NCBI GenBank assembly: GCA_019022495.1
Contig: JAFEKR010000033.1
Coordinates: 186,001-250,000, forward strand
Reading direction: 5' to 3'
Source: Epichloe hybrida
Taxonomy: Eukaryota > Ascomycota > Sordariomycetes > Hypocreales > Clavicipitaceae
Length of the DNA: 64,000 nt
Part shown: positions 56,201 to 64,000 of the stretch, piece by piece
Position numbering within the stretch: the first letter of the stretch is position 1
How the letters are laid out: every line of letters begins with the position of its first letter
Notes under the pieces: generated by a model
Told to the model about the DNA's origin: nothing
Database searches by the model: none
Seen by the model: only the letters and a program-made list of their open reading frames with translations
Program-made: the position numbers and the translations under genes

Positions 56201-58504
56201 CAGCAAGTGTTCAAGCGCCGACGTTGGCATTTCATGGTGCTCGATGAAGCTCACAATATCAAGAATTTCAAGTCGCAAAGGTGGCAAACGCTTCTCGGAT
56301 TCAACACTCGGGCTCGTCTCCTCCTTACCGGCACACCATTGCAAAACAATCTCACAGAGCTTTGGTCACTACTCTTCTTCTTGATGCCTGCTGAAAATGG
56401 TGTAGGTGGTTTCGCGGACCTGCAGGAATTCCAGGACTGGTTCCACAGACCCGAATCTCAGATTTTGGAAAGTGGCAGGGATCAGATGGACGAAGAAGCA
56501 AGGGCCATCATATCCAAGCTTCACAAAGTTCTACGGCCATATTTGCTTCGGCGGCTCAAAGCCGACGTGGAGAAGCAGATGCCAGCCAAGTATGAGCATG
56601 TCGAGTTTTGTCGTCTCTCAAAACGGCAACGTGAGCTGTACGATGGTTTTCTTTCAAGATCTGAAACCAAGGATACTTTGTCATCCGGGAATTACTTGTC
56701 CATTATCAACTGCCTGATGCAACTTCGCAAAGTTTGCAATCACCCAGACTTATTCATCGATCGTCCCATTATGACGTCTTTCCGCATGTCGAGATCTATC
56801 GCCAGCGAGTACAAGTTCACGGAGCAGAGGCTACGATCTCTTCTAGGAGATGCACCAATGAGCACCGTCAACTTGGGGTTCCTCAATCTCATTCCCACAC
56901 AGCATGAGCCATTGTCGAGTGTCGTTGCTGAACGTGTGGCGCAACTGAGTTCGCACCGGCCACTAATGGACCTGCGAGAAGCACAAAGAAGCAGGGCTCA
57001 AGCAGCATACACAATACTCGATCCGTCGTCAGTAGAGTCCAGCATCTCATATCTAGAGAGCGCCTCACGCTGGGGTCGTTTCGAGGAATTGCAACATTGC
57101 GTCTACCTCAATGCTCTGCGCCGACAGCAGCGTCCCATCTACGGCAAAAACGTCATCGATCTGGTTTCTATTGACGCATACAAGCGTCCTTGCCGGCCGA
57201 AGCCGCGCCTTCCGCAGAAGCTCATGTCTTGGTTGGAGGGTGACTTGGCATCCATTCGCGCACTTATCCCAACACTCGTTGAGCGAGCCGAGAACCTGAA
57301 GTCCACGATTTCCAAATTTTCCTGCGTCACACCTCGTGTGGTAACACGGGATTTGGAGGAAGTCCTTCTTGGTCGCAGGGCAGTACAAGCATTCACAGAC
57401 GAAGACCTCAAGCTCTCCGCACCAGTACGATGGGCTCCGTTCCTTCCGAAACAGTCTCCCGCAGACCCCTGGCATGAGGCTCGTATGACACATAGCATCC
57501 AATTTCCTGACAGACAACTTCTCCAATACGACTGCGGTAAACTTCAAGTTTTGGACAAGCTGCTCCGCAAATTGCAATCCGGCGGTCATCGTGCTCTCAT
57601 CTTTACCCAAATGACCAAAGTTCTGGACATTCTAGAACAGTTTCTGAACATTCACGGACACAAGTACCTACGGCTGGACGGTGCGACCAAAGTGGAACAG
57701 CGGCAGATATTGACTGACAGATTCAACAACGATCCGAGAATTCTGTGTTTCATACTATCGACGCGCTCTGGTGGCCTAGGCATCAATTTGACAGGGGCGG
57801 ACACAGTGATATTCTATGACCAAGACTGGAATCCAGCCATGGATAAGCAGTGTCAGGATCGATGCCACCGCATCGGCCAGACCCGTGACGTTCACATATA
57901 TCGCCTAGTCAGCGAACACACAATTGAAGCCAACATCTTACGCAAAGCATCGCAAAAGCAGATGCTGGATGACGTCGTGATACAAGAAGGAGAGTTCACA
58001 ACAGATTACTTCAACAGAGTCTCGGCCAGAGACGCGTTGGAAGACAAGGTAGATTTTACCAGCGAGGGCGTTGCCGCCGCTGATGCTGCCCTGGACAGAG
58101 TTCTTGGTGGACCAGACACAAGCAGGGACCAGCGAACAGTTGGTCGAGCACTCGAGCAAGCTGAGGACAGGGAAGATGTTGCTGCCGCACGTATAGCTGA
58201 AAGAGAGATTCAAGCCGACGACGCCGACTTTACGGAGAAAGCTGGCGGCCCAGCCTCTGGAACCTCGACGACGAGACAAGGAACGCCAGCTGGAAAGTCG
58301 GTGCTGGGTGGAGATCTGGACATGGAGGAAACGCCACCCGTCGACGATGGCGAATATGAATGCAACGCGTGGGGAGAACGCATGGGCAACATCGACCAAT
58401 ACATGCTTGACGTCATGACCGAAGAACTGAAGTACACCAAACTGGAGCTGCCAAAGGACAAGAAGAAGAGCAAGAAGAAGGGGAGAGACACGAGAAAACG
58501 ATGA
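53207..58504 (+). CDS. SWR1: SWR1 chromatin-remodelling ATPase
   Basis: Catalytic subunit of the SWR1 complex, which exchanges H2A-H2B for H2A.Z-H2B in promoter nucleosomes. Single exon, 1765 aa from the first of two adjacent ATGs (MMPETASPNN). Order of domains: basic, Ser/Pro-rich N terminus; HSA region at about 355-450 (PRQWARQDHLVKAMANFRK, EKWIIRYRLVTRAVFGLW); an extremely acidic stretch at about 485-690 with long Asp runs, as in other Swr1 proteins that contact histones; SNF2 ATPase from about 890 with ADEMGLGKTIQTIA (Walker A), LDEAHNIKN (Walker B) and LLTGTPLQNN; an insertion of about 300 residues between the two lobes, typical of the INO80/SWR1 class; and the helicase C lobe at about 1445-1570 with TRSGGLGINLTGADTVI and DRCHRIGQTRDVHIYRL. 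The C-terminal tail is Lys/Arg-rich. Confidence 0.97.
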   Translation: MMPETASPNNHVAIEESQNHETIIATAIPHQNDVASTQTIADDILDASEADAQAATDAPLHTNGHVPMQTNGDNLDHGAQDERPAKRRRTQDSTPPSTPSSARKHKPISPPWKKIVADGPTRFQENGRRKSGRINALPLELQPPSTKRLTRGALGAKSSSSQAKKPSTTPNKIPSSKPVSVKKETPTAKSATRKPHPAPSVPRSTPRTLRRRTPSPSSQPTRQSTRTRRSSRWEAAPDAHSETLDYDSTYISQDDSVQSPLTKLRIGCSDIIPLVHPHQVRKRAKIGSDFDDFWTRAGTIAVEDGGLFASEDGPVFTDEIAHREARMIMRIEQEVEHGGILSIGRCSLFAPEGEEEVPRQWARQDHLVKAMANFRKLLLAEQQRHRAAAKKLAEACRDEWMRRQPKSAEQLEAETREKWIIRYRLVTRAVFGLWENVRAHVNRQRLEQWEAEEQKRVKAALNEAVNLSEQKLQARRSGLDSEQPSDEDGDGIDDDDDDDDDDDGGSDDLSVSAATEDEIDGTNLASDASDADSDADSDGGDELDSDNMSSSDEDDEDDGGEGDAKGIADEGLTQEELMAKYAHLPDLNSDLNSGLNPRTNINVDASDIGVDATAGGGETSDESVDMDDDMSSSDMNSDDEDGDGLGDDEADDESDDIETGGLLGLFFDKSELKQIKREAIDEPDTSITEHRNADTVIEDAIDETHAVAAVASIDHEANATLQNKDEKYITTTQQPLTNGHEGRENLAADTSIEDSVAINGVNKKKPDGGEILVEKDVKNKSSGLLNGDLSIPKSHGDRTSRSPFGEENAGKEPHTSNPETASATSATSPRRSHSPPRSEDNLSDVEMQASSELVSTKQSSSGADTPHSYSSPHKTEIPFLLRGNLREYQHDGLDWLAGLYANNTNGILADEMGLGKTIQTIALLAHLACHHHVWGPHLVVVPTSVMLNWEMEFKKWCPGFKILAYYGSQEERKRKRQGWNNDDIWNVCITSYQLVLQDQQVFKRRRWHFMVLDEAHNIKNFKSQRWQTLLGFNTRARLLLTGTPLQNNLTELWSLLFFLMPAENGVGGFADLQEFQDWFHRPESQILESGRDQMDEEARAIISKLHKVLRPYLLRRLKADVEKQMPAKYEHVEFCRLSKRQRELYDGFLSRSETKDTLSSGNYLSIINCLMQLRKVCNHPDLFIDRPIMTSFRMSRSIASEYKFTEQRLRSLLGDAPMSTVNLGFLNLIPTQHEPLSSVVAERVAQLSSHRPLMDLREAQRSRAQAAYTILDPSSVESSISYLESASRWGRFEELQHCVYLNALRRQQRPIYGKNVIDLVSIDAYKRPCRPKPRLPQKLMSWLEGDLASIRALIPTLVERAENLKSTISKFSCVTPRVVTRDLEEVLLGRRAVQAFTDEDLKLSAPVRWAPFLPKQSPADPWHEARMTHSIQFPDRQLLQYDCGKLQVLDKLLRKLQSGGHRALIFTQMTKVLDILEQFLNIHGHKYLRLDGATKVEQRQILTDRFNNDPRILCFILSTRSGGLGINLTGADTVIFYDQDWNPAMDKQCQDRCHRIGQTRDVHIYRLVSEHTIEANILRKASQKQMLDDVVIQEGEFTTDYFNRVSARDALEDKVDFTSEGVAAADAALDRVLGGPDTSRDQRTVGRALEQAEDREDVAAARIAEREIQADDADFTEKAGGPASGTSTTRQGTPAGKSVLGGDLDMEETPPVDDGEYECNAWGERMGNIDQYMLDVMTEELKYTKLELPKDKKKSKKKGRDTRKR

Positions 58505-59272
58505 GCTCACTGTGCTCGATGAAGCTGAATTCTTAGTATGCATTCATCTACTCTGCGTACCTAACCTAACACGCTTTCGACCTGCACTATGTACTATATT
58601 TTTTCATTTTTCTTGGATTAGTGTACCTACCTGTACTACATAGTTGAAGCTTTCAAAGAGTGGTGTCTGGCATGATCAAAACAAAATTGGGTAAAGGGCA
58701 TGCATTTTTAATCACTGCCTCGCTTATAGGCGAGGCTTGCATGGGCGAGGAGTTTTGGTTTGGTAAGGGGACTTGTATGATATCGCGGTATGATAGAAAT
58801 TGAATGTGATGATAATCCCAGCCATCCCTGACCTGTTTGCGAAGTGGAATTGTGAGGTTTTGAGGCGCATCCTATCCATGGTTTACTCCTTTCCATCTTG
58901 CTTGTGCAAGTTGTGTTCCAGCAGCACTTGCGTCCCTGATGACTTGGTCTATCTAATTGGCTCATTGTGCAATTCTCCACGGTTTCGAGTGGCTCCACCC
59001 CTTTCATCCGCCGCCTCGAAAACCGCCCCACTCCTGATTGTTCTCTGATCTGTTCAGCTGAAACCCCCCAACCATTCCGAGGCGCCGCAACTCGCAGCTT
59101 CGTCACCGCATCAAGCACCATATATAGGCCGACGGAGGCCACACTCCACCGCATACTTTACGGACACAGTCGTCTCTTTTCTGCATTCCTCCTCCGATGC
59201 AAATGACGGATTGATTTCGGTTGACTCGACGACTGCTGCTCTGTTTGCGCAGTGTGGGCGCGCACCGAAGGC
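58505..59272. other. intergenic stretch, kinase promoter
   Basis: 768 bases between SWR1 and the downstream kinase, both plus strand. A good TATA-like TATATAGG lies at 59121..59128, 145 bases before the kinase ATG. Confidence 0.6.
59121..59128 (+). promoter_or_regulatory. TATA-like box of the Kin4/Frk1-like kinase gene
   Basis: TATATAGG 145 bases upstream of the ATG at 59273, in the expected orientation and distance range for a fungal TATA element. Use is inferred. Confidence 0.4.
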
Positions 59273-62200
59273 ATGCAGTCAGCAAAGGGGAAGGCTGACG
59301 TGCATGGGCGCAAGGCAAAGGTATCGTCATTCACCCTCGCGAGCTTGAAGTCGTGTCGTTTCCCTAACCTATGGTCTTTATGTCGTCTTGTAGCTCGCAA
59401 ATTCCTATCAGCAGTTGTTGGAGTACGTTTGCCCTCCATGCCCGCCCTTTCCGCCCCTTCCGCCCCTTCGACTCTCCCACTGACCCACGACTCTGCAGCG
59501 AGTTTTCGAGCAGCGACCTGAAATCTGTGGGAAATTACACCCTCGGTAGATTGATAGGGAAAGGCTCGTTTGGAAAAGTCTATCTCGCAACACACAAACT
59601 CACCAATGGCTCCAAAGTACGAGCATGTCCGAGGCTTTTTTTTTTTTTTTTTTTTTCCCCAGAAGCCGACAACAACGGTCCGCATGCGCTGTTGAGTCTG
59701 AACTGACTTCTTCCCCTTTTCCAACAGGTTGTACTCAAGTCAGCACACAAAGACGATGCCAATTTAGCCCGCGAAATACATCATCACCGACAGTTTGTCC
59801 ATCCTCATATTGCGAGATTGTATGAAGTCATCATTACAGAGAGTTTGGTTTGGCTAGTGTTGGAGTACTGTTCAGGTAAGATGCTGCACCACGATGGCGT
59901 GACTCTCATTGATTGGGGCCATGTACTGACGGAACGCGGAAAAGGCGACGAGCTCTACAACCATTTGCTCGAACGCGGCCCTCTTCCTGTCGCCAAGGTC
60001 CAGAAAATATTCGCCCAGCTGGTTGGTGCCGTTTCATATGTCCATCTACAGTCATGTGTGCACCGCGATTTGAAATTGGAAAATATACTGCTCGACAAAA
60101 ACGAGAATGTCAAGCTCGTCGACTTTGGTTTTACGCGGGAGTATGAAGGCCGGACCAACTACTTGCAGACTTTCTGTGGGACAATATGCTATGCCGCCCC
60201 CGAGATGTTGAAAGGGGAGAAGTACGCGGGTGAAAAGGTCGACGTTTGGAGTTTAGGCATTATTCTGTACGCGTTGCTCTGCGGAGAGCTACCGTTTGAC
60301 GACGATGACGACAATGTAACGCGAACAAGAATCTTATCCGAAGAACCCAAGTACCCTGACCACTTGACTCCTGATGCAACGTCACTGCTCAAGTCCCTGC
60401 TGTCAAAACGACCCCTGCCACGACCTGCCCTCGCGGACATCTTGGCTCATCCTTTCCTCGCTGAACACGCCCCGGCCCAGCAAGCGATTCTTGATGTAAA
60501 GGCGCATTCGCCCTTTGTCTCGGCCTTGGAAAGGGACTGTCTTCATCGGATGAAAAGCGCTGGGGTGGATATTGACGCAGTAATTGAGAGTGTCGTGGCC
60601 CAAAAGTGCGATGCACTGGCTGGCTGGTGGACACTGCTTCTGGAGAGAGAGCAGCGAAAGATGCATAGGAGAGAGCGGAAGCAAAAGGAAAAGGAGCTCG
60701 AGAAGAGCCTTCGAAGACTATCAACTGCTTCTAGCCGACTTGACCGCAGGGCCCCTGTGCTTCAGGATGTGGATGAAGACGGTGGCCTGACCAGCCAATT
60801 TATAAGGCTCGGGGAACATGGCTCGAGACGCGGGCGTTCAGAGCGGCGGAGCGCCAATTACTATGGGGATTATACGGTTTCAGATTTGCCATTGCTCCCA
60901 GAGTCGGGAAGGTCTCACGATGACATCCCCCCGACCCCGATCGATAAAGACTCGATCCGATCCGTCTCGACTTCCCGACATCGTCGACCGATCCCACCGC
61001 CCAAGGAGGGCGTGATCCGTAGTGCTCGGTCCCGTGGATCGACGTTGCATTTGATAACAACTTCGGACACCATTGGAGGAGCCAGGAGCGATGATGGCGC
61101 AGCGCAGAATACTCAGAAAAATGGACAACACAAGGCGAGAAAGAAGCCTAGTCAGGCCATCTTGGGTCATTGGAAGACGTTGTCGCATTGGTTTTTGGAG
61201 AACACTACAAAGCGGAGAAAGGGCCACCAGCGACAGACCAGTCGGAGCACCCCCAACTTGCATCACAAGGACTCTCAAAATGGAAACAATGAAAAGGACG
61301 GTAGCCCCCGGCCACAAACGAGCAAATACCCGACGACCAGTTCGGTCAATAGCGCCCAGCTCACGGTGCCTCTGCCAAAAGGAGTGGTATCCAATGGTCG
61401 AGCCAAGGCGCCAGCTATCGGACAAAGTGGCATACCAGGCAGAACTCCCTCTGGCTCCTCTTTGCGTGCCCCCTCTAATACGAAGCCTCTGCGACCCAGG
61501 GTTGCAACATCATCCTCTTACAAGAGACAATCTCTATCTCCAGCACCCCTGACTCCTCGATCGACTATGCGAAGATCTTCTGCTGGTCTGCGCGGTAGGA
61601 AATCAACATCATCATCAGTCTCTTCCGTACGATCAATGCACCACCACGGCCATTCGCACTCGAAAGCATCTTCAACCAGCTCGACAGGGTCTGTTTCTAC
61701 ATGCAAAACGCCGCTCGGACGTGGGCAGTCACCTCATCATTCAGTCAAGGTGTTGCCAGCTACACCGACGACGGCAACCTCGTTCCCGTCCAACATTCGG
61801 CTTGTTCGAGGGTCGCCAGCTCCCGCGCCGCTGCGATTGTACGACGAAGGCATGCCGAGCGAAAACAAGCGACCTCCCGGCTCACCCAATCCCTTTGCAT
61901 CAGGGGTCTTGTTTGCCAAGCGGAAGAGGAATATCTTCAAGGGTCCGTCATTGAATCTTGGCAGCTCAGGCCACCATAGCAGCCGGCATGCCAGCTCTGG
62001 CTCTCATTCAAGAAGCGGAAGTGGATCGGCACTCGGCCGACGATCTGGCGAAATTCCCGGCATACAAGAGGAAGACGAAGAAGCCGCGGTCGAAGAAGTC
62101 GAGGCAGAAGTTGATGAAGAAGTTGAAGAAGTCGACTCGTTCCAACCCGTCGCGGGCAGACCAGACGAATGGATTGAGGAGCAGATTTTGGAAGCCGAAC

Positions 62201-62277
62201 CACCTCGGACGCCTGCACCAGAACTGGAGACGGCAACAGCTGCGGTTGTTGGTCAAGAAAGCAAGGCTGACGCCTGA
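59273..62277 (+). CDS. CAMK-group serine/threonine kinase, Kin4/Frk1-like
   Basis: Five exons, 59273..59320, 59394..59422, 59499..59616, 59728..59875 and 59945..62277, with phases closing to 891 aa. The kinase domain covers about residues 38-285: YTLGRLIGKGSFGKVYLAT, VVLKSA (catalytic Lys), REIHHH, LVLEYCSGDELYNHL, CVHRDLKLENILLD, LVDFGFTREY, TFCGTICYAAPEML, KVDVWSLGIILYALLCGELPF and ILAHPFLAEH. Catalytic residues are all present. The arrangement and the DDDDDN insert resemble fungal kinases related to yeast Kin4/Frk1, which act in spindle-position and septation control; assignment to that branch is moderate. The C-terminal 600 residues are Ser/Arg/Gly-rich and end in a Glu/Val-rich stretch. 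The intron at 59876..59944 is 69 bases with no in-frame stop. Intron 3 contains a T21 run. Confidence 0.88.
59636..59656. repeat. T21 homopolymer in intron
   Basis: Twenty-one T in a row inside the third intron of the kinase gene, 70 bases before its acceptor. Confidence 0.9.
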
Positions 62278-62886
62278 CATTCACCGTGGTCTAGAATTAG
62301 ACCTTGGTTTCGTCGTGCGTCCAGGGTTCGTGGGCCGAAGTCGAACTAAGGAACCACATATTTGACGCACATTTACGAGGTAGCAGCATTTCTTCATCCC
62401 CATGTCCATCTTTCTTTTATATGCGAATGTACATACTCTTCTGTGGGAGGCGCCGAGTGCCACCGCTGCAGGCAGACCGTACCTCTGTTGTTTTGCTCCC
62501 AGTTTTCTTTTGTAACACGGAAATACACTAGGCAGGTGGACGAGGGCTGCAGGATTGGGAGGAATATACCCGCGCGAGGATGTTGATACTGTTCAGTAGG
62601 GCTTGGAGGAAATACACCAGTACACCAGTTGCATCATGTGGCCGACCTTGTACACCAGCAGTTCATCCCTTCCAAAGCATCGCGATGATGGTCTTGCGTC
62701 AGAGTTTCCAATATCGTTCCATAAGCCCATGACAGCAGCAGCAGCAGCAGCAGCAGCAACATAAGGGGTATATCTTCCAAAATACGCCACACAGCCCTCC
62801 TAGATGTGTATGCAACCCAACCCAAACCAACTCAAACGTCGACGCGAACAAACAGCACAGCCCTTTATAGCCAAGCAGCCATTTCA
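62278..62886. other. convergent spacer with CAG repeat
   Basis: 609 bases between the ends of the kinase and ILM1 genes. It holds a (CAG)8 tract at 62733..62756. Short frames here are not supported. Confidence 0.6.
62733..62756. repeat. (CAG)8 trinucleotide repeat
   Basis: Eight exact CAG units followed by CAA, in the 3' spacer downstream of ILM1 and the kinase. Outside any supported reading frame. Confidence 0.95.
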
Positions 62887-63612
62887 TTACTCATCGCGAT
62901 CATGCCTCGCGCTTTCTCGTCTCGCGTTCCGTCTCATTCTGTCCACAACACCCGATCTCTCTTCCCTCAACGTGACCCAAACCCAGAACCAAGCAATCAT
63001 CTCGATAAAGGCGAATGTGAAGAAGACGCGGTTCTTCAACCCATCGCCTCCCCATCCCGCAGCCTGGTAAGACGGGTTGTACCCACCCCTAGTACGGTAT
63101 CCGGCACCGCCATAGATGGGCGAAGACGGGCCAAACGCGTAAATGTAAAACGTCGAGAGAATCGAGAACAAGGCCCTGACCGGCGCTGCAATGCATTAGC
63201 GCCGGCGGGAGCTGCCCATGACCAGATTGATCTGTCGGAATGCGCAGAGAGAGAGAGAGAGAGAGAGACATACCCTGTGTGCCCCAGTAGTAAAGCGATC
63301 CCAGCTCCTCGGGCATAGAAAAGCTCAGCAGGTCGCTGAAGCCGAAGAAGGCGAGGACGGAGCCCAGGAAGGCGAGGGCGTGGCTTTGGGCGTCGAAGCC
63401 GCGGGCGTGGGGCTGGGTCCGTTCCGTCAGAAAAGAGGGTTTCGGGCTCGGATGTGAGGATGTGATTTACTCACTATGCCCATGCTCTGGCCGAGGACCT
63501 GCACGAGAATCTGGTCGGGTATTCGGCGGGGGTTGGTGATGAAGATGAAGCCGAGGGTTATGTGGAAGAGGGATATGGATGTGATGAGGGTTTTGGAGGT
63601 GATGATTGCCAT
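62887..63612 (-). CDS. ILM1: Ilm1-family ER membrane protein
   Basis: Ilm1 (increased loss of mitochondrial DNA) family, a small multi-pass membrane protein of the ER in fungi with poorly known role. Three exons, 63612..63475, 63412..63274 and 63185..62887, phases closing to 191 aa. Hydrophobic segments: TLITSISLFHITLGFIFI, the SHALAFLGSVLAFFGFSDLL segment in exon 2, ALFSILSTFYIYAFG, and FFTFAFIEMIAWFWVWVTL near the end, followed by a basic tail. The motif NPRRIPDQILVQVLGQSMGI after the first segment and the LGSLYYWGTQAPVRAL junction are typical of the family. A longer in-frame ATG exists at 63666 (18 more codons); the shorter start matches the usual N terminus. The second intron begins with a GTATGT donor directly followed by a long (TC)n run. 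Confidence 0.92.
63247..63268. repeat. (GA)n microsatellite adjoining an ILM1 splice donor
   Basis: Eleven GA units (TC in the transcript) lie just inside intron 2 of ILM1, 5 bases beyond the GT of the donor. Confidence 0.9.
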
Positions 63613-64000
63613 GGTTGCTTGGGAAAAGGGGGGCGTGATTTGGAAGAGGCCTGCCTGGGTGGACATGTACTTTTCTGATTAAGGAAGTGTGGTTCGAAAC
63701 GATGTCGGATGGACGAAGTCACAAAGGTACAATGAGGTGGGGACGAATGTGGCCAGGCGGTGGTGGTTGGAGATGGAGCAGCGGCCCCATTGGTAGCGGG
63801 CATGTTTCTTTCAGACGACCCTTGGCAATGTTGTATGTACACAAATTTGAAAAAAAATCAGATTCATCGAAACGAAACCACAGACACCAAGACGGCTCAC
63901 TGCACTATAGCAGACGAATTCCTTCTTTCCGGGGGGAATTAAACCTAGGGCGTGAAAAAGTCCACAATCCCGCTCGCCAACCATGGCCGCCGCGTCGATA
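63613..64000. other. ILM1 promoter and right edge
   Basis: Upstream region of ILM1. An ATGGCCGCCGCG at about 63983 in good context (CAACCATGG) may be the start of a plus-strand gene running off the window, but only six codons are visible, so no gene is called. Confidence 0.4.

Noticed and set aside
1..64000. tRNA genes, CRISPR arrays and transposase or reverse-transcriptase genes
   Set aside because: I looked for T-loop-like GTTCRANNC sequences, regular spaced repeats and mobile-element protein motifs and saw none I could support; a covariance-model tRNA scan would be decisive.

Overview
This window reads as nuclear DNA of a filamentous ascomycete (Pezizomycotina), most likely Sordariomycetes and probably Hypocreales. 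Genes lie on both strands with no operons. Coding exons are interrupted by short introns (about 50-150 bases) with fungal GT...AG borders. The gene set is fungal: a fused LEU1, a Nur1-type nuclear rim protein, an ASHI complex I subunit, SWR1, ILM1 and DUF7703 membrane proteins. The order-level placement is inference from protein resemblance; no search was run. I saw no rRNA, convincing tRNA, CRISPR array, transposase or reverse transcriptase.

Layout. 0-12.3 kb: a possible small exon pair at the edge, LEU1 (3-isopropylmalate dehydratase, with a Leu3-type site upstream), a large membrane-anchored unknown, NUR1, VMA7 (V-ATPase subunit F) and an NPC2-type sterol/phospholipid transfer protein. 12.2-16.4 kb is a long gene-poor stretch leading to a PHD+SET protein of the SET3 type (16.4-19.1 kb). 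20-28.7 kb: ALG7 (first step of N-glycan precursor synthesis), a transglutaminase-fold protein with a proline-rich N terminus (Cyk3-like) and a large F-box protein. 30-47 kb is the accessory-looking part: a secreted L-amino acid oxidase, two DUF7703 membrane proteins and two DUF985 cupins arranged as a duplicated convergent module, with a LAMMER kinase inside the first copy, and long intergenic stretches rich in simple repeats and in a dispersed 9-mer, TACGGAGTA. 47.7-64 kb is again mostly housekeeping: a frameshifted M24 metallopeptidase, a six-exon unknown protein, the complex I ASHI subunit, SWR1, a Kin4/Frk1-like kinase and ILM1.

The housekeeping genes do not form a pathway together. The most interesting signals are the duplicated DUF7703/DUF985 pair (copies differ in introns and predicted localisation) and the 18 exact copies of TACGGAGTA/TACTCCGTA I found, all intergenic, where about 0.5 is expected by chance. 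Exon borders were worked out by hand from GT/AG signals, reading phase and protein-family continuity, and where stated the phases close exactly.
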